Assembly (NCBI GenBank): GCA_016165875.1 | Contig: JABBOT010000003.1 | Location: forward strand, 35,809,860 to 35,873,859 | Origin: Acanthopleura granulata | Taxonomy: Eukaryota > Mollusca > Polyplacophora > Chitonida > Chitonidae | DNA length: 64,000 bases | Direction: 5' to 3' | In this document: in pieces, positions 21,540 through 34,500 of the stretch | Numbering within the stretch: position 1 is the stretch's first letter | Layout of the letters: each line of letters opens with the position of its first letter | Program-made: the position numbers and the translations under genes | Notes under the pieces: generated by a model | Told to the model about the DNA's origin: nothing | The model's input: only the letters and a program-made list of their open reading frames with translations | Database searches by the model: none

Positions 21540-22553
21540 CTACTGACCGTTCTGCATTTGAGATTCTATGGTCCGCTGCACACGCGAGGCCTTGGGTTTT
21601 TCTGTCGGGGTATTCTCGCCAGCTTCCTTAGCAAAAAACTTCATTTTGTCTCTGAATGACATGCGTTCTGTGCCTGTGCCTTTCAGCGGCTGTTGCGATT
21701 TCTTGGCCTGAATGCGAGATCGCGGGTCTCGGTACACTTCCTGGGCACCCACCACCCCAGGGGTGTCAGTCACTTTGTAAGACACGTTTGCAGCACTAGT
21801 CTGTTGAGGTGGCGTGTGGAACACATCGTTGGGGCCTGTGCTGGATATTGCGGGGCCCCCGTAGGAGTAGCGACTGTCATTTGGAGACTGGGGCTCCTGC
21901 GAGGAAGTGGAGGAGGAGCGATATGAGGAGTAGGAGGGATGCTGACTGTGATCATCTTCGCTACTCACGCTGTACGTGTTGATCTGCGTCTCCAGCCCAA
22001 ACGACACGGACTTCTTGGGCCCGCCCGGTCCGCCACTGCCCTCTAGATTGTTCCTCATGGCCGGCGGTCTGTAGGCTGAGCTGTTCATGTAGTTCATTTG
22101 GTCGGTGGGGGGTCCGTCCGGCGGACGTATCGACGACGGCTGCTGGTGGTGATGAGGATGGTGCTGCTGGACGTACTCGTAGGAAGACTTGCGTTCTGGA
22201 GGTGGTGGAGCATTCAGCATCCCGCGCTCGTACGGCGAATCCATGTGGTTGTTGTTCTGCTGCTGCTGCTGGGTAAGATGTGGAGGTTGCTGATACGAGT
22301 AGTTGCCCTGTGGTGCCTGGTAACTGTGAAACTGGTTGTTGTAGGGCGGGTGGTATGGGGTGGGCTGGGCTAGCGCATCCAGTCTCTTCCTCTCCTCCTT
22401 GACGCGGATCTCTCGCTGCTGCTCTTGCCGTTCCCGCTCTAACTGCTCCTGTCTCTGCCGCGCCAGCTCCTCCTCCTGTTTCCTCGCCTGGGCGCGAAGC
22501 GCCGCCTCCTCAGCATCTCGCGCCTCCTGCATCTCTCGCATTTGTTCCCGCTC
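21540..22553 (-). CDS. AFDN: AFDN terminal exon
   Basis: 1014 bp including the stop (337 residues), acceptor ttgtttgtgtcag. Starts with the end of the charged helix (EREQMREMQEARDAEEAALR to ERKRLDALAQ), then a Q/P/H/S-rich disordered stretch with a CAG-encoded glutamine run near 22256-22270. Near the C-terminus, MSFRDKMKFFAKEAGEN and KPKASRVQRTIESQM align with the conserved vertebrate C-terminal block LTFKERQRLFSQG...NKVKASRKL.ELE. Confidence 0.95.
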   Translation of the reverse strand, partial: EREQMREMQEARDAEEAALRAQARKQEEELARQRQEQLERERQEQQREIRVKEERKRLDALAQPTPYHPPYNNQFHSYQAPQGNYSYQQPPHLTQQQQQNNNHMDSPYERGMLNAPPPPERKSSYEYVQQHHPHHHQQPSSIRPPDGPPTDQMNYMNSSAYRPPAMRNNLEGSGGPGGPKKSVSFGLETQINTYSVSSEDDHSQHPSYSSYRSSSTSSQEPQSPNDSRYSYGGPAISSTGPNDVFHTPPQQTSAANVSYKVTDTPGVVGAQEVYRDPRSRIQAKKSQQPLKGTGTERMSFRDKMKFFAKEAGENTPTEKPKASRVQRTIESQMQNGQ

Positions 22554-25500
22554 CTGACACAAACAGACCACACAACACATGAAATATTCCATTCAACACC
22601 ACTGGTAATATGAATGAAACCTCTATTTAAAGTGAATGACCATTCAACTTAGATATGGTAGCAAGGCTACCAAAGAGCTCCCCTCTACACGATAAATTCT
22701 AATGCAGTACACTAAGTCAGGAATTCAGAAATTTACGGTATTTAACATGCACCCACAGAATCAACACTGAAATATCCTCCTCATGTTATTATGCTCTACA
22801 GGTGTACAAACCCTGAACTCAATACATGCTGTATTTTTAAAGATACCACCCCTAACATTTTGTTAAAGTTAAAGACAGTGCATGTTCTAAGTCAAGTTTG
22901 ACAAAAAGGTTGGATAATATTATGTTTGTTTTGGTAAAGTACTTTTTCTAACAGCTACAACAACAGCGAAAACTGACATTTGACTGTGTTCCATCGACTA
23001 GTATGAAACATAGCCATTATGTCTTGGCCGTGACGTAATTGTTCCAAGTGGGGAACACTCTTGCCACTCTAGGCTTGTGGTTGAAACTTACCTATATATG
23101 TCAATTTATAACATGAAATGATCAAAAAATTTACTACCACAACAATACAACGGCCTGGAAATACTTTTCAGTGTTGTTCACCCATGTACTTGTTATAAAT
23201 AAAACATATATCATTAAAACAGTGTGCTGACCCTGTGTTATTACATGTGACAATGACAGAAAACTCAGAACATTTATGTCATGGCCTATAAACAGCTTGT
23301 ATCTCCTAGCTCTCTGATTGGTCCGTCTCTAATAAGCCTAAAAACATGGGTGCCTTCAGATCCCAAGTTGGCAGCACAGTGTTCCACACTTCAAATGAAG
23401 ATAAATCAGCAACCAATTAATATAATTTCAAACAGATTTTTACACTCAAGAGAGAATTTAATAATCTTATTAAACAGTACCTCAGTCATGAGCTGTCTAC
23501 TTTAAACACAGATTCTAATACACAGTACACTAAATGAGAAATCCGGTAATTTTCAGTATTTAATATGCACACACAGAAGCAATGATGAAATATCCCCCTC
23601 ATGTTATTGTGCCCTATATGTGTACAGACCTTGAGTTCAATGCATGCAGTATTTTTTAAGATACCACCCCTAAGACTTTGTTTAACATTGCTTTCCGTGT
23701 TATTGGATACTGACGCTGAAGCTCAGGCCACGACATGGCGAGCTACAAATGAAGTGGTGTTGAGTGAAAAAAGCATAAAAAAGCTGTGTCTGAAAATACC
23801 TTCACTGACTTTTTTAGATCTTTTTTCCATCAAATTTACTGTAGTCAAATGTTTTGATTGTATGATGGACTTTATGGACCAAATTGAATAGGCTGAAAAA
23901 CGATGATGTCACCCATTCCTTTTCGCTGCTAAACAGCTTCTGATTGTGGAAATCTTAACAGAACTCATTTTAGTTCACTTGGTCCTGGCACACATTTCAC
24001 TAAGTCTAGGCTTTCACCATTACCATTTCTCGTTTCCTCTTGATTTCCTCCATCTTTCGCTGCCGAGCCTTTTCTTCTTCCTGCATTAACATTCTCTTAT
24101 TTTCCTCGAACTCTCGTCTCTGTCGCTCGCGCATCTCCTGTCAGAGCAGATTGCATTAAATGTACCCAAGGAACCGATTTTAACTAAGGGAAGACAACTC
24201 TGCAATAAAAAATCTAAGAGCCTATGTATCTAAGTTATCTTCCCTTAACATTCAGGCATCCATAACTCAATTTTGTTTCTTATCTGATTTACTTTACAAT
24301 AAAATTACAGGAATAGATCCCTTTCCTATTCTAAACTCTCCTGACAAAGTTTGAACCGAGGTAAACTCTAGATGGAGAATAGAGAAGTGGAACACCAAGA
24401 ACCTGTATTGTGTAAACAAGGGATAGTTTCCAACAGTTGATCCTGATATTACTATCTCTCATTTAACCCATATCCTCAACAAATTTGACCAGACCAAATT
24501 TAACATCTGAAAACATAGTTTATATGAGAAATTCTGAAGACCAGACTGTATTGTTGACGTAAAGGCACACATAAACTTGACAAACTATAAAATAACCATG
24601 ACCAGATTATGTAACATTCCTCTAACATGCACTACTTATGCATGTAACAATAACAAATTCTGACTCCCCTCATCTGTCACAATAATCACAACATTTCTGA
24701 ACTGAATTCAATCCCATGAATCAAGACAACAGTCAAATAATCTTATGTCTTTAGTCATAACCCAGCCAAATGACTGTACTTTTATTTTTATCTTTTGTAA
24801 CAAATTCTTACTCTCTGCCTCTGTAAGTATTCTTCCTGTTTCTTTTCTTTCAACTCCTGCCTCTTCTGTTGGCGAATTCGTTGTTCTTCTCTTTCCTTTT
24901 CAAACATTTCCAATTTTCTCTGCAACCTGGAAAAAAAATGTTACAAAATAATGACCCCGTCCCCCATGTCATCAAGACCTGTATATCACGAAATGTTATT
25001 TCCAATCACTGTTTCCAATCACATAATTCTGAAACTTGTTCAAGTATTAAAAACCACATTTTTGTTTTTTCTTTACCAAGAAGTTTAATCTCATTCTTAT
25101 CCGACATATCTGCCTACGTGATATTTCATTTGCTTACCCGATATCACAACTTACCTTTCCATTCTATCTTTTTCTCGTTCGTAGTCGTCATAACGATGCC
25201 GATGATGCATCTCCTCCAGACGGATCTTCGTCTTCAGCAAATCGTCCTGCACTTTTTGTATCAACTGTTCCCTTTCCTGAAAATGTCACAAAATGCAAGT
25301 TTATGCCATGCCATTCAGGGATGTGCCCAAAAGTCGTAAAAGTTTTAGAATATTTCACTTACACAACAATGGTCATCATTATGGTGGCAGGAAACTGGGC
25401 AGAGCCTGCGCGAAACCTTGGACACAGTCTTAAGTATTTCTGTAACAGGGTTCATACATTTGCCCTACCCCAAATTAAAGTCTTTTCGGATTTATTAACA

Positions 25501-28500
25501 GAATGTATTCCAAGCCTTTTCAAGGTCGAAATAGGTTATGATTTCTGCAATCAGCTATTTCATTTCTTTGCTGGATGAATTACCCACCACTGATGACTAC
25601 ATGCACAAGTGAATCTTTACCATGATCGAAAAATTCACTTATCATAAACAACAAGTTCCTCACCTTTATGTCACTCCTCACTAACAACAAATTACTCACC
25701 AATAAATTACTCACTATTATTCATCTCTAACCAGTTATCCACTGCTAATGACCACCTACTCAACATTAAGAAGTTACTAACCACTAACAAGTTACCAGCA
25801 ACACCAACCTACTGGCCACCCAAGTTACTCACCACTACTCTTTCTGAGACGTCGTTGTCAGAGTCGTCGTCGTCCTCCTCATCGTCTTCGCCGTTGCCAC
25901 GTTTATCCACCTCCTCCACACGGCGCTGGAACTCCTGTTCCAGACGCAACTTTTTGAGGCGGTCCTCTTCCTGCGGGCTGATGTACGGCAGCTTCGCCTC
26001 CAGCTCAGCTATCTCCTGGTCCCTCATCTGCTTCAGTGTCATCTGCTGTTTCTTCATCTCTTTCTCCTTCTCTTCCCGATCCCATGGTGATGACGGCATC
26101 CCCTTTTCCCCTTGCTCTGCCTTGATATTCACGTTCTTCAAAGGCTTCTGGGCCACGGGTGGTTTCCTGGGACCACTCACGTCACTGCGGTTGACAGGCT
26201 CCTGAAGTGGGGAAGAATTTCTCCCCTGGTCGTAACGTGGGTGGTAGGTAGAAAGATGGGGAGGTGGCTGGAGTCCAGGCTGGGGTCCAGGTTGACTTCG
26301 AGGGTCATGCTGTGTTCTGTCAGGACCATTGTCGTGGAAACGGTTAATGTTCTGGTAGTTTGGCTGAGAGGAGTATGGGTCAGAGTGCTGGGATCCTGGG
26401 GAGTGATGTGCAGCAGGGTCGTAAGGATCTCTGTTGTACATGTGGTCAGGGTAGATCTGAGGTCTGTCCACCTCCGGGGGGCCCCGTCTGGGGTCCCGGG
26501 GGTCTCTGTAGGCATCCATGCTCTCATATGGCTTGTTGAGCTGCTGCATAAGGCGATCTTGCTCCTGGCGGATTGTCTGCTCCAGTCTGTAGTCTGACGA
26601 AGATGGCGGCGGTGGGGGTGGGGGTAACTCCACTTCTTCTGGGGGCGGGGGTAACTCTGGAGGCACCTCCGGGGGAGGGGGAAGCTCCTGGGTCTCCGGC
26701 TGTCCGTACCCAGGGGAATACCGACTCCTGTTAGACTGGGGGTCATAGTAGGACATCTGCGGATTATGGCCATAAGGTGGCTGGGTGCCATTGTTCGCTG
26801 GAGATGGGTATGAAGTATGCTGTTGAATGTTGTTCTGTGGATAGTTGTTTGGGTGATAATTGTTGTTCTGTGGATAGTTGTTTGGCTGGTAGTTGTTCTG
26901 TTGTCGGGGCTCAGGTTGATTGTTCTGTCTCTGGTCAAGTCGTTGTTGTGGGGGTTCTGTTGGGCGTTTCTGGTCTTGATATTGAGGCTGGTTGTTGCGT
27001 CCATTGATCTGCTGTCTCTGGACTTCGATATGCGAGACCTTCTCGGGCCGGTTCCCAGCATTCTTCCACGTAGGCACCTGCGACCGCGACACTTCGACAT
27101 GCTGGACTTTGGACGGCGCTGGCTTGTGACTCACAGCTGGTTTAGGCTTTACTTGGTGGCGATCGTGCTGAAAGTCTTGTGCGCCTCTCTCATGGGGCCT
27201 TGGGCTTGTGTTCTCATAGTACCCCACCTGTCGGGGCTGGTTAAACCCAGGTCCCCTAGGGTCATGCTCAGGGCCATGCTGTCCGTACGGTTGGCCTGGC
27301 CTATCTGGGTAGCCTGGTCGTCTGTCGTTGGACTGGGAGTTGGGTGAAAGCTGCGCTTTGTGGTTGGACCGCTCATTCCTCTCTTGCCACTCCCGAACAC
27401 GGCTTGCCTCAAACTCCTCCGACTTGGGTCTTGTTTGGTGCATATCAGGTCTTTCCGGCTGTGACATGTACGCCGACCTCGGCCGATTGTCGTCCCTCTG
27501 TAAGGAAGATGAAGACGAGGATGATGTCCTCTTATTGGGGACAGCTTGTTGTGGAGGTGACCATTTGTGTCTGGAGTCGTTACTGGCGTTGCTGTAGTTG
27601 GGCGAGTTGTTGTCGAACCGCCTGTTATTAGGAGGCTGCTCTTTGCTTCTGGCTGGGTCCATGCGAGGCTGGTTCTCGTAATTCCCATTCGGCCCGCCGT
27701 TGTACTGTTGGTGCGAGTCTACTCTTGCCCTTGGGTCCCCGTAACCCCTGGGGTCGTTCCCTGGTCCGAAATCGCGGCTGGGCTGCTGGTTGCGAGGCAG
27801 CACGCTGGTGGAGGCGGCCCCTCTTATTTGCTGTGGGTCCTGTCTTCCATACACGTCCGGTTGGGAGAGGTTGGAGGTGGACTTAGACCTGCTGTCCATC
27901 TCCCCGGCCCCGGGATGTTTGTACATGTGTGGGTTTGGGTTGGAATGAGGATGATGGTGGTCGTCTCGAACATTTGAGGAAGAAGGTGCACGTGGTCTTT
28001 CCGAGTTGGAGATATCACCTGCAAAAAATACAAGCAAGGGAACTTGTCATTACCCACAACAAGAACAACTCCTTTTGAAGAAAGGACAAAGCCGTAAACA
28101 GCCAAAATCAAGGAAGGAACGATTAGGGTATAGTGCCACATTGGTGGTATTTCAGTATATTGAAATTGATTGACCGAATTGAAAATATTTGTACTGAGTG
28201 CATGTAGTTTAAGTATACTGACAATATGGCCGATTCAACTATACTGTACAAAAGTGCAAGAAATATTCCTATCAGTCAAAATTTCTCGCCCTTTAGTGAA
28301 AATTCAAATTCCTGTAAACTTACTCTAAAATACCTAAAATTATCCTAAAATTAAGTTCACTTTTTAGAGGCAAGCAAGCTTCATAAAATCATGCTTTTAA
28401 GCTGAAATTTGCATTTTTCCAGTAGGATACTATTCTACCTTCCGAACAAAATTTAGAACACCTTTCCAGAAATCAACGAGAACTCTCAGAATAAAGAAGA

Positions 28501-31500
28501 ATTTGGTGGGCGAAAAGGTGACATCAAAATCCTCCACCAGAATCATCCCACGAGTGCACATGTACTCACTGTTGAGTGAGGGTGAAGACCTGGCTAACTG
28601 GTTCTGCTGAAGCCCTGGACGGTATTTACCACTAACCATACCAGGGTCCCTGGGGGGCTCCCGCCCATCCTTCACCCCGTTGTAGTAAGGGGGCGGGGCC
28701 TCCTCATGATGGGGCGGAGAGTTCTTGAACTTCTGACCTGGGGAGCTGGGGCCTCTAGGACCACCTGTTAAAGAGTAATCATATGAAAACCATTCTAATG
28801 TACATGAAATTATTTCAGGCAGACAACAGGCAGACAACACACTACATGTGATTATCATAGGTGAGCAAGCTTTTCAACATATTTTTAACATTTCACTTAG
28901 AATAATAAACATATATGTAGCCTGTCGCATTGGCAAAACACAGATTTCTGAGACAAACGCTTAGCACTGCTGACTTGAAAAGCATTGTAAAACTTGCTAG
29001 TCTCTTGCAATTTAACAATTTTTAAGCATTTTATTTGCACCTTTGTGACACTTGGGGCTTATTCCACAAAGCAATTTTTGCCTTAAGGTGATGCCCTTGA
29101 ATCCACAATCTGGATTATATATGACCCTCAGTGTAACACAAGGAAGCGAGTTTGTGGAAGATGGGTGATGTTAACCCACAATGACCTCTCCCACTCACCT
29201 CTCTGCTGCAGGATAGGTGAGGGCTGGCTGAGCAGTTTGGCCAGCCCATGATAGATAGCACCCTGTTTGGCCACTTTTAATGATACAGTCTGCCCAGTTC
29301 TGGTCATCAACGCTGCAGCCCTAAAATACAACACAACATGAATCTTATTTGCTGGATACATCTGAATAATACAATGTTTCATTGATTAAAAGATGGACTG
29401 ACAGTAACAGACTGACAAAGTGCATGTCGATTTATTTATATCATTGGTGTTTCACGCCGTACTCAAGAACATTTCACCTATACGACGGCGATCAGCATTA
29501 TGGTGGAAGGAAACCAAGGATAACCAAAATGCATGTTAACTATTCGTTTGGAGATATAGGCAGAGGTTGCAGTAGTCTATCCATTTCTGGTTCAAAATAT
29601 GGATATGGTCAATCATTCTATATACACACATGCACACAAAAAAACATTAAATCTAATTCAGGTACTTCGTCTAATAAGATTTACAAACTATTTGATCTAA
29701 ACCAGAAACAATTTTACCAAAACCACATCAATACAGTTGCCTTAAGTAACTGGCGCTGAATGATGGCATTTATAACCAGGATAAACATCATTTGTGAAAG
29801 CAAGTTACAACAGATAAAGTGACATATGCCTCTCCATGCTCAAGAATTTTTCAGTTAAATTTATTGATTTTGTTGACTGGTGTCGTATGCTTTACTCAAG
29901 AAAAATCAGCCAGCATTATAGCGGGCGGAAGTTCAGTTAAATGATGCTGGCCAGGATATATTACCAGTAGAGGAAACTGGAGCGCTAAGAGGAGAGCGAA
30001 GAAGAAACCAGAGTGCTAAGAGGAAACCAGGATATTATTCCATGTGTGCCATATTCCATGTCATATCCAGCAATATAAAACATAAAACCTGTTTCTTCTG
30101 AATTACTACCGATCTAGAAAACCTGGAGGTCAATAAAAGATCTGCTTACTTTTCCTGCGACAATCCTATCAGGTTTTTGCCGTCCACCTCTAGTAACTGG
30201 TCCCCAGCAGCTAAGCGGCCATCCTGCAAAGCAAGTAGACATGAGCAGTTCATTACGAGAATATAGACATCATTCTATACAAGTTGATTAGATTTCTGTA
30301 GGCTACTTCATGTGTCTTATCAACAGCAGACTGTTTGTTAGTTTGTTCTTGCACTGGTTCAATTCTTGGATGGCAGGCATGCACTGATTGAGTACACAGA
30401 GGTTATCCTGAGTGACCTAGAAATTCCTTCCTGACAAACACATGATGCTCATGTTTCCTCATTTCATGAATTCTCTTGATCGTAGACAGGTGTTTTGAGG
30501 TGTATTTGGAAGGTAGGATGATATCCTTCTGGGAAAATGTGTGCTTCAGCACCGGAAGTAGTATTTCATGGAATTTATTTGCATCTAAAAATATGCATGT
30601 TTGAACAACATTTTAGGTCATTTACAGTAATTATTGGTTGATTACTGTTTCACAGTTGGTCCTCAGGGATTTGTTGCTGTTTTGGAAATCAGCTTTGCCA
30701 TGTAGTTGAAATGACAATCACAGAATGTCGGTATTCACAGCCCACATCTTGACTCTAATCATACAAAATCATAGAAAATTCAATACAAAATGCTGGCAGA
30801 TTCTCAGTGTACACTGAGGTGCATACTGATGTAAAATCTCTGTCTATAGGAGGTACAAAATCAATTCATGAGTTCACACAGCTTCAATACTTGCCATGGG
30901 TCTTAAAATAACCGATTGCTGCCAGTACTGGCATGTATGAGGGGAACATGATCAGTTTGAAAAGTACATTACCTATGTCCCCAAGGGCGCTCCAACAGAA
31001 AGTACTGGGCTCTTCACATGCAGTAAATAAAGTGCGAGAGAAAATAAAACTTAAAAAAAAAAAAAAAACCCTCACAGGCCGACTGAAACTAAGTAAACAG
31101 CCTCGACTCTCAAGCTATTGACGGCCAAATTTTACGCTATAGGAATATACCACTATTTGCTAAACAACCTGTGTGCACTGAACATATTACATAACAGCCT
31201 TCAAAAACCGGTTAATCATGACATAAAATATGAAATAATCAGCTTCTCACATCTGGTATATTTCGCTATGAATGCTTCAAAAATTAAAAAAGAATAAGGT
31301 AAATATAGACTTCACATGAAGTGTTATTTTGGTAATGGATATTATGAAGGGAAGCGATGTAAAGAAGGTGTTGAAAGTATCTAAATTATGGCCCCTTGCA
31401 GAGCAATGTGCAACTGTTCACTTTTAGTAGGAAGTCTACAGCAAATAAAAGGGTGTGGATTAACAGCCTGACAGAGACTTCATTGGTGATTAGCCAAGTG

Positions 31501-34500
31501 TGATACACCATAGGTAAATGTAGATCAAGTTACTGTCACACAGGTGTGCAAGGTAAGGACAGTCACTACATGCACACACTAACAAAAAGTTTTAAGTTGA
31601 ATCCAATGTACATATCCTTACCATACAGCCTTTTCCACACACCTTTTCTATAGTTTTGCCAACAGTCACAGGTATTTTTAAGTTGCAAGAATATTTATTG
31701 AGTCTGTGCCTTGAAGATACACAAGTGCCTGTGTTAATAATCTGAACAGAAGTTACAAATACTCCAAACGAGCTCTGCTTTTGTTCTGATCTGACATGTA
31801 TATTTATTCATTCATTTATTTGATTGGTGTTTTACGCTGCACTAAAGAATATTTCACTTATACGACGGAGGTCAGCATTATGCTGGGAGGAAACCAAGCA
31901 GAGCCCGGAAAAACCCATGACCATCCGCAGGTTGCTGGCAGACCTTCCCACCCACGGAGGAAGCCAGCATGAGCTGAAATTGAACTCACAGCGACTGAAT
32001 TGGAGGGAGACTCCTGGGTAATTGCACTGCGATGCAATTCAGTGCACGCTCTAACCAACTGAGACACAGAGGCCCCCTGACATGTATAATGACCATGTAC
32101 ATTCACTATTAGTGTAACAGAAAGAAAAAACAAAACCAAATCAAATATAGTACAAGTACTCACTGAGATGTACATTCATATGATTACTGTTCCAAATGCT
32201 CACGATTAGTCCAAAATCATGACCTTCACAATTTGGTCAACATTCTCAAGCCATTTTCTCTTCACCTGATCACAGTCTGGTGGCCACAGCAATAACTACA
32301 CATGTACACTTGAAGCCTTAAATAACAGGAACTGTATGAACACCCTTGCACAGTGATCAGCACTTGTGTGAGTGTGGGGGGGGGGGGGTACACATACATG
32401 TGAAGTGTGAAAATGATAAAATATAGACGCGTGAATCAGGTCTCAACAATTCTCATTCATAAAGGTCTCTGTCATAAAAAACAGGAAGTGAGGTTATGTG
32501 GCGTGAATGAGGACAGTATAATGCAGATTTGTCACCATCTTGTGAAGACCAATACGGATACATAAGGCCATGTACTAAGCCTCATTCTCACATGCATTAT
32601 GCATCTATCCAGGGCTCCTGGGTAACTCTTCTGTGCCAGCACTCTAACCACTAGGCCACAGGGGCTCCACATTTGCATATTCAGTTACTTTATTGATTTA
32701 TTTGACAGATTAGAGAAAATATAAACAAGTACAGTGGCTTCTTGTACATTTAATTCTAATCCTGCGGGTACATTTAATTCTAAGTCTGCAGGTACATATA
32801 ATTCTGGGCCTGCTTTTACAAGGCTTTCTTGGACAATTGTACCTGTTCTAATTTATAAAGCTGTCTTCATTTATTCAGGCATGGGACTTCATGGTCAGAC
32901 GAAAGCCTTAAGTTTGCCAGGTATGTCTGAAAATACCATATCCTACCCCCAAATTACATTAGCAATCATCTGTTCTCACAAAACATCAAGTGTCTTTCGT
33001 TTTTCAAATTTGAAACAAAGCCAAAAAATGTTTGTTAACTCTCTTTTTATTAAGTCTTCTTCAGGAATCTCAAGTTTTTGTCATAGTAGGTCCTAGCTAC
33101 CATATGCCATGGAAGAGAATGGAATAGTCCAGCATGTCTACCTGTAAATCACACCAAGCTTAGAAAGATGTTTCTAAGTGGTTAGCGGAAATTGTCGCAG
33201 GTTTTAAAGGCTATTTTCAGCCAAGCCTCCACAGAACAATCACATCTTCACCTTAGAAGCTTTAACACTGCTGGAGAACTCAGAAAAAAGGCAAAGAATT
33301 TCTAGGGAAACAAAATTAACTGAAATGAAACAGGAGACACATTTATTTGCCAGGTATCCTGCAGAGGTATGCGATCAAGGCGTGAATGTCGCTCTGTGGC
33401 ATCTGTCTGTAGATTCAATAACTCTACATTTTTTAGCTACAAAAAAAAGTTACAAAAAATCTGCATTTTCCTCTGAGATATTAACACATTACACAGGCAC
33501 AAGAACAGAAAGGAGAAAAACCACAAACACCTAGTGGTAGGTTTCTAATATCATAAAGTGGCATTCTCAAAGTATGGCGTGTCAATGTTGCAAAATATAG
33601 ATTAAACATGGTCAATTAGTAATCCTCCTTTAACCGCTCATTAACAAGTAGGAAGAGATACTGTTTGTCTCAAGTAGTTCATGTAGTAATTAATCCTTAA
33701 TCACAGGTAAGCCATGGCTCCCTGCTGGGATATGTTTGGTCATGTGTTTTCCTGTTCCATGGTGAATGTTGCCATAACCTTTTGTTCTGTATGATATATA
33801 TAATGTGAGAAACAGTTTGGGAAAAAAGAGCGGAGGTACATACATATGTAGAGTGGTCTCAAGCAATGGACATGTGTACTGACCATTCCCTACCAAGATG
33901 TAGGAGTTACTTGTGACTGCCGTATCAGAGGATATTTACCGACATTCATGAATGGGACCTACATGTGTAGATATCGATATGGTGACTATAAGCAAAAGAG
34001 ATATCTGTGTAATTAATTGTTACACTACATGGAATCAAGTGTTCGGTGTTTCTCTCTCCTAATTACAATGTCATGGATGCTAACCCCCATGTCTGTGATA
34101 ATTGCTACCCATGTGAACAGCAGAAAGGGGGACAGATAACCAACTCCTTGACAGGTCATGGGAAATATGGACACAAAGCTTTTGGCAACTGTTACATCAA
34201 AATAGCAGGCTTTTTCAAAACTTACCATAAATTTTCAAATTATTTGCAAGGAAAAGAATAATAGTTTTTTTCTTCATAGGTTTCAGTATAGGCTGAAGGT
34301 AAAGCCACATTATTATACGTACCTCTGGGTTCTGAATGTATACTTCTTCACTAGATCTTTATCTGAAGTTCTAACAAAAACACTTTGACAAGCTTTGAAA
34401 AGGACATGTAGCATTATCAGTATGTCAGAACTATCACATGCTGATCGTACATTTATTTGTGTACACATGCTTGTTTGAAAGCTTGGTCTCTTACAAATAT

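Noticed and set aside
21693..22557. Plus-strand ORFs opposite the afadin terminal exon
   Set aside because: Antisense shadows of a GC-rich coding exon; no homology or start context.
24869..25339. 156-residue plus-strand ORF
   Set aside because: Antisense to two afadin helix exons (24926-24812 and 25276-25155) and the intron between; the true coding is on the other strand.
26177..27100. Long open frames at 26177-27100 and 27149-27688 (minus) and 25855-27977 (plus) inside the giant afadin exon
   Set aside because: They are shifted-frame or antisense shadows of the afadin exon, whose own frame is supported by conservation and matching splice phases.
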